Assembly (NCBI GenBank): GCA_963724495.1
Contig: CAVRUZ010000002.1
Location: forward strand, 1,178,001 to 1,242,000
Length of the DNA: 64,000 bases
Source of the DNA: CAVRUZ01 sp963724495
GTDB taxonomy: Bacteria > Actinomycetota > Actinomycetes > Propionibacteriales > DAIQRJ01
Direction of reading: 5' to 3'
How positions within the stretch are numbered: the stretch's first letter is position 1; every line of letters begins with the position of its first letter. The notes under the pieces are model-generated. The model saw nothing but the letters and a program-made list of their open reading frames with translations. It ran no database searches and was not told the origin of the DNA. The translations under genes and the position numbers were made by a program. This document shows, in pieces, positions 22,661 to 30,470 of this stretch.

Positions 22661-23456
22661 GCCGGACCGCCGGGTGCTCGCGCACCGCGACCAGGTCGGC
22701 AACCGCTTGGCGTGGGTCCTTGCCGGTGACCAGGGACTCGCCCACGAGCACCGCGTCGGCACCCATGCGGGCCAGTTCGATCACGTCGTGCGGGCCGCGG
22801 ACACCCGACTCGGCCACCTTCACGATGTGCGCGGGGATCCGTGGCGCGACCCGGGCGAACGTCGAACGGTCGACGTCGAGGGTCTTGAGGTCGCGGGCGT
22901 TCACGCCGATGACCTTGGCGCCGGCATCGACCGCCCGCTCCACCTCGGCCTCGTCATGCACCTCGACGAGCGCGGTCATGCCGATCGACTGCGCGCGCTC
23001 GACGAGGGAGACGAGCTCCTCCTGCTCCAGGGCCGCGACGATGAGCAGAACGACGTCGGTCCCGTAGCTCCGGGCCTCCCACAGCTGGTAGGAGGTGACG
23101 GTGAAGTCCTTGCGCAGAACGGGAATGTCCACGGCCGCGCGCACGGCGGCGAGGTCGTCGAGCGATCCACCGAAGCGGCGCTGCTCGGTGAGAACGCTGA
23201 TCGCGGAGGCCCCACCCGCCTCGTAGGCACGGGCCAGGCCGGCCGGGTCTTCGATGGTGGCTATCGGCCCACGACTAGGGCTCGCGCGCTTCACCTCGGC
23301 GATGACACTGACGCCCGGCTCGCGCAGGCGCGACATCACGTCGACCACTGCGGGCGCCTTGAGCGCCCGTCGCTTGAGCTCGTCGAGACCTACCTGCAGC
23401 CGGCGTGCCGCAAGGTCCTCACGGACACCAGCGACGATATCGCCGAGCACGCTCAT
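22653..23456 (-). CDS. trpC: Indole-3-glycerol-phosphate synthase
   Basis: Closes the indole ring in tryptophan synthesis. The 267-residue TIM barrel has VIAEVKRASPSRG (substrate-binding Lys, near 56), VLRKDFTVTSYQL (catalytic Lys), VIGVNARDLKTL and VKVAESGVRG with the phosphate-binding region GADAVLVGESL. It is a stand-alone TrpC; no TrpF domain is fused and no trpF gene is present in the window, which fits a PriA-type HisA. ATG 23456 is preceded by gaaggga; the longer in-frame extension upstream is Gly/Pro-rich and unrelated. First gene of the trpCBA block, 120 nt downstream of an RDD gene. Confidence 0.95.
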   Translation of the reverse strand: MSVLGDIVAGVREDLAARRLQVGLDELKRRALKAPAVVDVMSRLREPGVSVIAEVKRASPSRGPIATIEDPAGLARAYEAGGASAISVLTEQRRFGGSLDDLAAVRAAVDIPVLRKDFTVTSYQLWEARSYGTDVVLLIVAALEQEELVSLVERAQSIGMTALVEVHDEAEVERAVDAGAKVIGVNARDLKTLDVDRSTFARVAPRIPAHIVKVAESGVRGPHDVIELARMGADAVLVGESLVTGKDPRQAVADLVAVREHPAVRHG

Positions 23457-23576
23457 CAGAAACGGTCCCTTCGTCGACGCACCCGGGCCCCTGCCCCCAA
23501 TGTGGCCCCCGGATCTCCCGGGTGTGGTGTTCAGGGTAACCAGCACCGAGCCTGACCTCCGAAACGGCCGGTGCAG

Positions 23577-24512
23577 TTAGCGAGTCTTGACCACGACCGT
23601 CTTGACGATCTTGTCCGCCAGTGTCTGCCGCTTCTCGTCCCACAACGGGAACAGGTACCCGATGTAGCAGATGAGCGCGTCGACGATAGTGCGCCAGGTC
23701 GCGCACGAAGGCCATGCCGGCGCCGATCGGCTGTCCGGTGTCCTCGCTGACGAGCTTGAGGCCCATGCGCTCCTTGCCGATCGACATGCCGGTTCTGCCG
23801 GTGCGGATCCACCGGTTCCAGATCGAGAAGATCACATAGGCAATGAAGGTGACCCCCACGATCAGATAGCCGATGACCGTCAGCGGGTCCACCTCGCCCG
23901 AGGTGCTCGAGTCGGTCCTGGCGATGCCGATGCCGGCCACGATGTATCCGACGGTCCATGCGACCCAGAAGCCGGCGAAGTCGATGAGATACGCAACGAC
24001 CCGCTGACCCCAGCTCGCGTAGGCCTCCTTGGGCAGGACATTCATCGGCGCCATGCCGTAGGCGCCGGTCTCCCACGGTTGTGGCGCCCCGTACTGCGGC
24101 TGCCCGTAGCCCGGCTGTGGGCCATAGCCCGGCTGCTGGCCATAGCCCGGCTGTTGGCCATAGCCCGGTCGGCTGCCCATAGCCGGTGGCTGCTGCCCGT
24201 AGCTGGCCGTAGCCTGGCTGCTGCCCATAGGCCGGTGGCTGCTGCCCATAGGCCGGGGCTGCTGCCCATAAGCCGGAGGCTGCTGCCCATAAGCCGGGGC
24301 TGCTGCCCATAGGCCGGTGGCTGCTGCCCATAAGCCGGTGGCTGCTGCCCATAACCCGGCTGCTGTCCGTAGCCGGGCTGCGGGTAGGCCGAAGTGGTCT
24401 GCTGATCCGGTGTCGGCGGCGGATAGCTCGGCAGCCCTGGGTCCTGGTCCTGGTGCGGCTCGTTCCCCGAACCCTCCGAAATGGCGGAGTACGGCGATTC
24501 CGGTTGGCTCAC
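23577..24512 (-). CDS. RDD-family membrane protein with Gly-Tyr-Gln-Gln-Pro repeats (several frameshifts)
   Basis: The N-terminus MSQPESPYSAISEGSGNEP leads into about fifteen imperfect YGQQPPA/GYGQQP repeats, then a conserved RDD domain: KEAYASWGQRVVAYLIDFAG, two or three helices, and IWNRWIRTGRTGMSIGKERMGLKLV. The repeat DNA switches frame several times because some 14-nt units are 13 nt long (gccggggctg versus gccggtggctg). A further extra T near 23687 displaces the C-terminus, which reads correctly in another frame as HIVDALICYIGYLFPLWDEK to VVVKTR and stops at 23577. The function of RDD proteins is not established; some are ion transporters. A paralogue lies immediately upstream. Slippage or assembly error in the low-complexity tract is likely. 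Confidence 0.75.
24060..24380 (-). repeat. Tandem low-complexity repeat encoding GYGQQP/PAYGQQP
   Basis: About fifteen diverged 18-21-nt units based on gccggtggctgctgcccata (as read on the plus strand) encode the proline/glutamine/tyrosine-rich N-terminal tail of the RDD protein. Unit length changes by single bases at several junctions and so breaks the reading frame. No spacer of constant length is present, so this is not a CRISPR array. Confidence 0.85.
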
Positions 24513-24604
24513 CGGCTGGGTGACATCACCCGTGGCCTCGGATCGTGCTGGTCGCCGCCGTGGCCAGCAGGCGGGTTCGGAGTGGTCACCTGGTCCTCCT
24601 GGAG

Positions 24605-25464
24605 CTACTGGTTCTTCAGGACGACGGTCGACATGATCTTGTCCGTGAGCGTCTGCCGCTTGTCGTCCCAGAGCGGGAACAGCACGTCGATCAGCGGCAC
24701 GAGTGGCACGTAGCCGAGCAGGCCACGGACGACGTCGCGAAGGAACGCCTTACCGGCACCGATCGGCGTGCCGGTCTCGACCCCGACCAGCTTGGTGTTC
24801 GTCTTCTCCTTGCCGATGGACATCCCTGTCCTACCGGCGCGGATCCAGCGGTTCCAGATCGTGAACCCCAACTGCACGATCCCAGTGAGGATGAGCAGCA
24901 GGTAACCGATAGCGACGAGAGGGTCAACATCGGACAAGGTCCCGCGTGGCCGGCGTCATACGACGAGGACGACCGGGAGAGACCGATGAAGATCATGATC
25001 ATGGCGATGATCCCGGCGACGAAGAAGACGCCGTAGTCGATGAGGTAGGCCGCGACGCGCTGGCCCCAGCTGGCGTAGGCCTCCTTGGGCAGGGCGCCCG
25101 CAGCGGGCGCGCCGTAGGCGCTGTTGTCCCACGGCTGGGCCTGAGGCAGTGCGTACCCCGGGAGCTGCTGCCCGTAGGCCGGTTGCTGCTCTTGTCCGTA
25201 GGCGGGCGGCTGCTGGCCGTAGGCGGGCGGCTGCTGCTGTGCGTAGGCCGGGGGCTGCTGGCCGTAGGCGGGCGGCTGCTGCTGCCCGTAGGCCGGCGGC
25301 TGCTCGCCATAGCCAGGCTGCTGGCCATAGGTCGGCAGCGGTGCCGAGTAGGGCTGGCCCTGGGGCTGGTCCTCCTGCTGGTCGTTGCCGGCTGACTGCT
25401 GTGGGCTCTGCCCGGACTCGTCGCGGCGGTCCGGGTCATCTGACGGCGGATACGGAGTGGTCAC
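24605..25464 (-). CDS. RDD-family membrane protein with YGQQPPA repeats, paralogue (one frameshift near 24942)
   Basis: Second, better preserved copy of the adjacent RDD gene. MTTPYPPSDDPDRRDESGQ is followed by about nine AYGQQPP-type repeats (residues 45-110). The RDD domain follows: KEAYASWGQRVAAYLIDYGVFFVAGIIAMIMI, then after the shift VDPLVAIGYLLLILTGIVQL and IWNRWIRAGRTGMSIGKEKTN. One G missing from a GGGG run at 24941-24943 explains the shift, turning GHAGTLSDVDP into GHAGPCPM. The C-terminus LFPLWDDKRQTLTDKIMSTVVLKNQ is like that of its neighbour. The pair looks like a tandem duplication. The intrinsically disordered repeat tail should face the cytoplasm. Confidence 0.8.
25120..25340 (-). 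repeat. Tandem low-complexity repeat encoding QQPPAYGQ
   Basis: About nine units of roughly 21-24 nt (ggcgggcggctgctggccgta type on the plus strand) encode the repetitive N-terminal segment of the second RDD protein. The units here keep the reading frame, unlike those in the paralogue next door. Confidence 0.8.
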
Positions 25465-25626
25465 CTGATCGCTCCTCTCCGGAGCAGACGGTGCGCCCCG
25501 GGAACTCTTGACGGTCTCCTCGCTCTCGGGAGGTGATCAACGCTACCCCGGACGGCGGTCCCACCTCAGGTTCGACGAGGCGCAACGGCCCGCCGCGGGC
25601 GTCGCCGATGGCTAGGCTCGGCACCG

Positions 25627-26139
25627 ATGGACCCCTCACCGATGGTGCCGCCGCCAGGCGTAGCTGCAGGCGGTAGCCGCCCGCCAGGTCTGGCCGGCCG
25701 GGGGCTGCCCAGATGGTTTCGTCGGCCTGTGGATGCGCAGGCGACTCGCGACGTCGGCCTCGTCCTCGGACTCGGCGTGGCGCTCAGCGGTGTGTACGTC
25801 CTCAGCGGGCCGTTGCACCTCGGCCTGCCTTGTCTGTTGAACCTGACGACCGGGTGGGACTGCCCGCTCTGCGGTGCCACGCGCATGGGCGCCGCGTTGC
25901 TGCGCGGCGACCTGATCGCCGCCTGGTACTTCAACCCGCTGGCGTTGGTGGGCGGAGCTGCCCTGGTCACGTGGTTCGTCGGTGCCCTGCTCTACCAGGC
26001 CGGCTGGCTCCGGCGACCCATGCCCCGACCGCGCGGAACCCTCGGGCGGGTCCTCGTCGGGCTGCTCCTGGTCTGGTTGGTGGTGTTCACGATCGGCCGC
26101 AATCTGCCGTTCGGGCCGTTAGCTGCCTTTCGGCTGTAG
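25627..26139 (+). CDS. DUF2752 membrane protein
   Basis: A 170-residue protein with a 40-residue hydrophilic N-terminus and three predicted helices. The family hallmark is the short cysteine motif CPLCGATRMGAALLRGD (residues about 79-95) between the first and second helix, followed by AAWYFNPLAL. No function is known for DUF2752; the CxxC pair could bind metal or a cofactor. It is read opposite to its neighbours and is divergent from the RDD genes, with 162 nt between. In actinobacteria the family is often found between trpE and trpC, as here. ATG 25642 is an alternative start. Confidence 0.75.
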   Translation: MDPSPMVPPPGVAAGGSRPPGLAGRGLPRWFRRPVDAQATRDVGLVLGLGVALSGVYVLSGPLHLGLPCLLNLTTGWDCPLCGATRMGAALLRGDLIAAWYFNPLALVGGAALVTWFVGALLYQAGWLRRPMPRPRGTLGRVLVGLLLVWLVVFTIGRNLPFGPLAAFRL

Positions 26140-26150
26140 CTGCCTTTCGG
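26120..26150. repeat. 14-bp direct repeat over the DUF2752 stop codon
   Basis: The sequence tagctgcctttcgg occurs at 26120-26133 and again at 26137-26150. The TAG stop codon lies at the start of the second copy. It is a small local duplication in the convergent gap. Confidence 0.8.
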
Positions 26151-26175
26151 GTGTATACTGCTCCTATGTGTGCAG

Positions 26176-26421
26176 CTAGCCGGCCGGCTGCTCCGCCTGC
26201 TGCTGCTCGGCGATCGAGCGGTCCGAGCGTCGCTGGGCGCTGGCGCCCATCAGTTTCCAGGCCAGCGCTCCGAGGACGGTCCCCACGACGAGCACCACGA
26301 TGCAGGCGGTCACCGACACGAAGATCAGGACGAGGGCTGCCACCACCGAGGTGACGCACCAGATGCCGACCCCTGTCCAGGCGGCGGGAGTCTTCCCGTG
26401 GTTGTCGTCGTTATCGGACAT
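26176..26421 (-). CDS. HGxxPAAW-motif membrane protein
   Basis: An 81-residue protein beginning MSDNDDNHGKTPAAWTGVG. The HGKTPAAW motif at residues 8-15 defines a small actinobacterial family, usually found next to trpE and the Trp-associated membrane protein, as here. Two hydrophobic helices follow (WCVTSVVAALVLIFVSVTA and VVLVVGTVLGALAWKLMG), then a hydrophilic tail rich in Q, E and A. Function unknown; the constant neighbourhood suggests a link with tryptophan synthesis or the membrane context of that operon, but this is inference. The ATG at 26421 follows a good spacing from gggagag. Confidence 0.85.
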   Translation of the reverse strand: MSDNDDNHGKTPAAWTGVGIWCVTSVVAALVLIFVSVTACIVVLVVGTVLGALAWKLMGASAQRRSDRSIAEQQQAEQPAG

Positions 26422-26492
26422 CGGCTCTCCCGGTTGGCGTTGGACGTTCGCGGCCGGTCGGCACCCGCCCGCGACGGGAGCCAAAGTACCCC

Positions 26493-27008
26493 TCAGACGG
26501 TCGGATCCTCGCCCCGGTCGAGGGCTGTCCAGGCGTCGTCCCCATCGGCCGAGCCCGCTGTCCGCGAAGCGTCGAAGCGCCGGCTGGTCGAGGCAGACCA
26601 GGTTCGTGAGCGCAGCGCAACGGCCGCGGCGGCGAGCGTGCACAACACGGCCAGCACGGCGGCGGTCACCGCCCAGGCGGTAGCGCCGGAGTCCAGGGCG
26701 GCTCGAATCGCGAGGATGCAGGCAACCAGACTCAGCAGGGACAGCAACAGCGCCAGCGCGGTCCTGGCGCGTCCACGCACCAGCAGCAGTGCACCCGACC
26801 CGGCCAGGACCGCCAGGGCCACCGGCCGGACAGCTGGCGCGACGGCTGTGCCGGCCAGCGCGGTCTGCACGGCGAGTCCGGTGACCGGATCGGCGGTCGA
26901 GGCGCCCTCGGCCCAGGTACGGCCGCTGACGCCGACCAGGGCGGCCGACGCCCCGATCAGAACTGCGTAGAGCACGCCTGGCCGAAGGAACCGCCCGAGC
27001 CCGGTCAT
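26493..27008 (-). CDS. Trp biosynthesis-associated membrane protein
   Basis: A 171-residue protein with about four hydrophobic helices: FLRPGVLYAVLIGASAALVGVS, VALAVLAGSGALLLV, ALALLLSLLSLVACILAIRAAL and AWAVTAAVLAVLCTLAAAAVAL. The segment RTWAEGAS after the first helix and the Arg-rich hydrophilic tail are typical of the TIGR02234/Trp_oprn_chp family, which is consistently found directly after trpE in actinobacteria. ATG 27008 overlaps the trpE stop by four bases (ATGA), so it is translationally coupled. The biochemical role is not known. Confidence 0.9.
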   Translation of the reverse strand: MTGLGRFLRPGVLYAVLIGASAALVGVSGRTWAEGASTADPVTGLAVQTALAGTAVAPAVRPVALAVLAGSGALLLVRGRARTALALLLSLLSLVACILAIRAALDSGATAWAVTAAVLAVLCTLAAAAVALRSRTWSASTSRRFDASRTAGSADGDDAWTALDRGEDPTV

Positions 27009-28508
27009 GTGAGCGGTTTCATCGTCGCGGCAACGGCCACCGCACGCAGAACCGCGGCTGCCTTGTTCCGCGTCTCCAGATCCTCGGCCTGCGGGTCGGA
27101 GTCGGCGACGATGCCGCCACCGGCCTGCACGTAGGCGACCCCGCCGCGCAGCAGGCCGGTCCGGATCGCGATGGCGGTGTCGAGGTTCCCGGCGAAGTCG
27201 AGATAGCCGACGACGCCGCCGTAGATCCCGCGCCGCGTCGGCTCCAGCTGCTCGATGATCTCCATCGCCCGCACCTTCGGTGCCCCGGACAGCGTGCCGG
27301 CCGGGAACGTGGCGCACAGCGCGTCGAACGCGGTCTGTCCTCCTGCCAGCGTTCCGACGACCGTGCTCTCCAGATGCATGATGTGGGAGTAGTGCCGCAC
27401 CTCGGCGAACTCCGTGACGGCCACCGTGCCCGGCTCACTCACCCGGCCGACGTCGTTGCGACCGAGATCCACGAGCATCAGGTGCTCGGCCAGCTCCTTC
27501 GGGTCAGTGCGCAACTCCTCCTCGAACGCTGGCATCGGCCGTGGGGTCGGCGCCCCGCGGACGCGAGCCGGCGATCGGATGGAGCACGATCTGCCGTCCG
27601 GTCACGCGCAGGTGCGCCTCGGGTGAGCTGCCGACGATGTCGAAGCCGGACAGGCGCAGCAGGAACAGGTAAGGGCTCGGATTGGCGAGCCGCAGCACCC
27701 GGTAGACCTCGAGTGCGTCGGCGTGCGCGTCGGTCTCGAACCGCTGCGCGACGACGATCTGGAACGCTTCGCCGGCCCGGATCTGCTCCTTGGCCGCCTC
27801 CACCGCCGCCATGTGCTCGGCCGGACTCCTCCTGCGCCGGATGTCGGGTTGGGCATCGAGATCCATCGCCGCGGCCGTCACCTCGCTCGGCTGGCGCAAC
27901 GCGTCGGTCATGGCGTCGAGCCGGGCGACGCAGTCGGCGTATGCGTCGTCGACCCGCTCGTCGGTGTCGTCGTAGTTCACGGCGTTGGCGATCAGCCACA
28001 CCTCGCCGCTCTTGTGGTCGATGGCCGCGAGGTCGGTGGCCAGCAACAGCGTGAGCTCCGGCACCGGGTTGTCGTCGATCGTCAGATCGGGCAGGCGCTC
28101 GAGCCGGCGGACGACGTCGTAACCGAGGTAGCCGACGAGGCCACTGGTCAGCGGCGGCATGTCCATCCCGGCCGGGGTGTGCAGCATCTCCAGGGCCTGC
28201 CGGACCGCCTCCAGCGGGTCGCCGCCCGAGACCAGGCCGACGGGGACGTCGCCGGTCCATTGCGCCAGTCCGTCGACTGCCGTCAAGACCGCCGCCGACC
28301 GCACACCGACGAACGTCCACCGCGACCACACGCCCTGGTCGGCCGACTCGAAGAGAAAGGTGCCGGGGCGATTGCCGGCCAGCTTGCGGTACAGGCCCAC
28401 CGGCGTCTCGGTGTCGGCGAAGAACCGCCGGACCACCGGGATCACCCGGTGCTCTGCTGCCACCGCACGGAAACCGTCGAGCGAAGGGGTCGTGGTCCCG
28501 TCGGTCAC
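27005..28508 (-). CDS. trpE: Anthranilate synthase component I (one frameshift near 27526)
   Basis: Converts chorismate plus ammonia to anthranilate, the first committed step of tryptophan synthesis. The N-terminal part (VTDGTTTPSLDGFRAV start; FLFESADQGVWSRW feedback-binding region; SGLVGYLGYDVVRRLERLP) runs to HPIAGSRPRGADPTADAS. The C-terminal part resumes as FEEELRTDPKELAEHLMLVDLGRNDVGR and ends with GGGIVADSDPQAED. One extra base in the cgaacgct run near 27526 separates them. Both halves are fully conserved, so an indel error is likely. GTG start overlaps the hisI stop by four bases; the stop overlaps trpM. No glutamine amidotransferase subunit (trpG) or trpD is in the window. Confidence 0.95.
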
Positions 28509-28903
28509 GCGCCCACCAGCCCGGTCGAGAGATCGAGGTCGCGACCAGCGAAGCAGGTGGCGTTGCCCGTGTGGCACACCGGACCCGCGGGCTCCACGAG
28601 CACCAGCAACGTGTCACCATCGCAGTCGAGTCGCATTCCCTTCAGGCGCAGGACATTCCCCGACGTCTCACCCTTGGTCCAGAGCCGTCCGCGACTGCGG
28701 GAGTGGAAGGTGACGAGGCGGGTCCGCACCGTGCTGGCCAGTGCCTCCGCGCTCATCCAGCCCACCATCAACACCTCGCCGGACTCGTGGTGCTGCACGA
28801 CGGCGGTGACCAGCCCTCGGTCGTCGAAGGCGACGTTGGCCAGGTCGGGCAGCACTGTTCGAGATTCGGGCAGGGAAGACTCGGATCCAGGCACGCAGGA
28901 CAT
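28505..28903 (-). CDS. hisI: Phosphoribosyl-AMP cyclohydrolase
   Basis: Third step of histidine synthesis, hydrolysing the adenine ring of phosphoribosyl-AMP. The zinc-binding cysteines appear in LDCDGDTLLVLVEPAG and GPVCHTGNATCF near the C-terminus. GEVLMVGWMSAEAL and TFHSRSRGRLWTKGETSGN complete the family pattern. Single-domain HisI; no HisE domain is fused. ATG 28903 (MSCVPGSESS) is chosen because the 12 residues upstream are not conserved and would overlap the divergent gene. The stop overlaps trpE, tying histidine and tryptophan genes into one leftward transcript. It is far from hisF, with glpK and a transporter between them. Confidence 0.93.
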   Translation of the reverse strand: MSCVPGSESSLPESRTVLPDLANVAFDDRGLVTAVVQHHESGEVLMVGWMSAEALASTVRTRLVTFHSRSRGRLWTKGETSGNVLRLKGMRLDCDGDTLLVLVEPAGPVCHTGNATCFAGRDLDLSTGLVGA

Positions 28904-28968
28904 TGTCCCCGAGTCGGGGCGTTGGTCGCGACCGACCACGTGCCCGTGCTGTCGCTAGCATCGGCGAG

Positions 28969-29604
28969 GTGACCTTGGTCGAGAGCGAGCGAGCCGGTCT
29001 GGCCGACACCCTGGCGTCGGTGGGTCCCGATGCTCCAACCCTGTGTGCGGGCTGGACGACCACCGACCTCGCCCTCCACGTGGTACTGAGGGAACGTCTC
29101 GATCCCGCCAACCCGGGCGCGAGAGTTCCGGGCTCCGACTCCCCCCGGCTCGAACGCCGCCGGCGCCGAATCCTTGCTCGACACGGATATCTCGGCCTGG
29201 TGGAGCTGGTCCGGAAAGGACCACCACGGTTCTCTCCATTCGGCCTGCCGGGTGCCGCTCGGTGGCTGAACACCGTCGAGCTGTTCGTCCACCACGAGGA
29301 CGTGCTGCGGGCCCAGCCCGACTCGACTCGCCGCGTCCTCCCCTCGGACGCGCAGGACGAGCTGCTCAAGCACCTCAAGAGGTTGGCTCCCCTGATGCTG
29401 CGTCGGTGCCCCACCGGGGTGGACGCCCTGCTGCCCGACGGCACGACCGTGCAGCTGCACAAGGGCGACGAGGCCGCCATCCTGGCCGGCCAGCCGAGCG
29501 AGATCATCCTCTACCTGGAGGGCCGCCGGTCTGAGGCGGATATCACCATCCTCGGTGCCGCGGGTGGCCGCGAGGCCCTGGCCCATCTCCGGCTCAAGGC
29601 CTGA
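28969..29604 (+). CDS. TIGR03085-family metal-binding protein (DinB/maleylpyruvate isomerase-like)
   Basis: A 211-residue protein with the helical-bundle fold of mycothiol-dependent maleylpyruvate isomerases. LCAGWTTTDLALHVVLRERLDP (split here at residues 26-47) holds the first metal histidine; LNTVELFVHHEDVLRAQP (about 102-119) holds the typical HHED metal motif. The tail LAGQPSEIILYLEGRR is also conserved. Family members use mycothiol, but the reaction is unknown. GTG 28969 is the chosen start; the upstream extension overlaps hisI. It is divergent from hisI with only about 65 nt between the starts. Confidence 0.8.
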   Translation: MTLVESERAGLADTLASVGPDAPTLCAGWTTTDLALHVVLRERLDPANPGARVPGSDSPRLERRRRRILARHGYLGLVELVRKGPPRFSPFGLPGAARWLNTVELFVHHEDVLRAQPDSTRRVLPSDAQDELLKHLKRLAPLMLRRCPTGVDALLPDGTTVQLHKGDEAAILAGQPSEIILYLEGRRSEADITILGAAGGREALAHLRLKA

Positions 29605-29656
29605 CCGACGTCGTGTCCGGATGGGCACGTCGCTCGGCGTAGGGTTGCCGCCGTAA

Positions 29657-29752
29657 CCGACAGGGGAGCGCGCACGCGCTGAGAGTGCACCCGGGCCACC
29701 GGGCGCAGACCCTCGAACCTGATCTGGGTCATGCCAGCGCAGGGAGTCGAAT
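29657..29752 (+). promoter_or_regulatory. TPP riboswitch (THI element)
   Basis: The conserved core is unmistakable: caggggagc, then gctgagag and the distal ctgatctgggtcatgccagcgcaggga, with accctcgaacctgat as the J/P4 strand. The arms GGGCCACC/GG-rich form P3. It ends about 75 nt before the ykoE start codon and after a short spacer. TPP binding should reduce expression of the downstream transporter. By position the mechanism could be translational or transcriptional; no clear terminator U-tract is seen. Confidence 0.95.
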
Positions 29753-29828
29753 GGGCAGCCGCCTTCGAGCGGCCTTTCAGTAACGCGCCTTCGCGAACCC
29801 GGCCACCGGCCGAGATCAGGAGGCTGAC

Positions 29829-30470
29829 ATGGCGATCGGCAGCGATCAGCCGTCACGAGAAGCAGAAGCAACCATCCAGAGCCGCCACCCGAGGCGTTCG
29901 TGGCGAACCGTCGACGCTGTTGTGGTCGCCGTCATCGGAGTCGCCTTCGCCGTGGTCTTCGCGGTGTGGAACGTGCTCTACTCCGCCACCGCGCCGGCCT
30001 TCGCCTGGTTCCCGCCGGCGCAGGGAGTCATGTACGGCGTGTGGATGCTGCCGGGTGTGCTCGCCGGCTTGATCATCCGCAAGCCCGGTGCGGCGTTTTC
30101 GGCTGAGGTGATCGGCGCGTTCGTGTCGGTCCTGCTGGGCGGCGGTGCCTGGAGCTGGACGATCGTGCTCTACGGACTGGTCCAGGGCCTGGCACCGGAG
30201 GTCGTGTTCGCGCTCTTCCGCTACCGCCGCTTCGATGTCCTCGCTGCCTGTCTCGGTGGTGGGCTGGCCGGTCTCGGCGCCGCGGTCATGGATGTCGTCG
30301 GCTACTACCCCGACTGGAGTGCCGGCTGGAAGCTGGCCTACGCCTCGGTCCTGGTGGCCTCGTCCGCCGCCATCGCCGGGCTCGGCGGAGTCGCGCTCGC
30401 GCGGGCGCTGACCCGAACCGGTGTGCTGTCCCCGTTCGCAGCCGGCCGCGAGATCGGCAGATCCACCTGA
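29829..30470 (+). CDS. ykoE: ECF transporter S component YkoE (thiamine precursor HMP)
   Basis: Substrate-binding membrane subunit of an energy-coupling-factor transporter. The 213-residue protein has a hydrophilic N-terminus then about five to six helices (TVDAVVVAVIGVAFAVVFAVW, GVMYGVWMLPGVLAGLII, LLGGGAWSWTIVLYGLVQG). PGAAFSAEVIGAFVSVLLGG and the conserved FALFRYRRFDVLAACLGG match YkoE. YkoE-type subunits import hydroxymethylpyrimidine for thiamine synthesis, consistent with the TPP riboswitch directly upstream. A canonical ribosome-binding site (aggaggctgac) precedes ATG 29829. First gene of the ykoEDC operon. Confidence 0.93.
   Translation: MAIGSDQPSREAEATIQSRHPRRSWRTVDAVVVAVIGVAFAVVFAVWNVLYSATAPAFAWFPPAQGVMYGVWMLPGVLAGLIIRKPGAAFSAEVIGAFVSVLLGGGAWSWTIVLYGLVQGLAPEVVFALFRYRRFDVLAACLGGGLAGLGAAVMDVVGYYPDWSAGWKLAYASVLVASSAAIAGLGGVALARALTRTGVLSPFAAGREIGRST

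Noticed and set aside
23457..23576. Trp attenuator or leader peptide before trpC
   Set aside because: No short frame with clustered Trp codons and no terminator/antiterminator pair is seen there or before trpE, which is coupled to hisI.
24060..25340. Repeat blocks as a possible CRISPR array
   Set aside because: The units are tandem without unique spacers, encode YGQQP peptides and are part of RDD genes. No cas genes are present.
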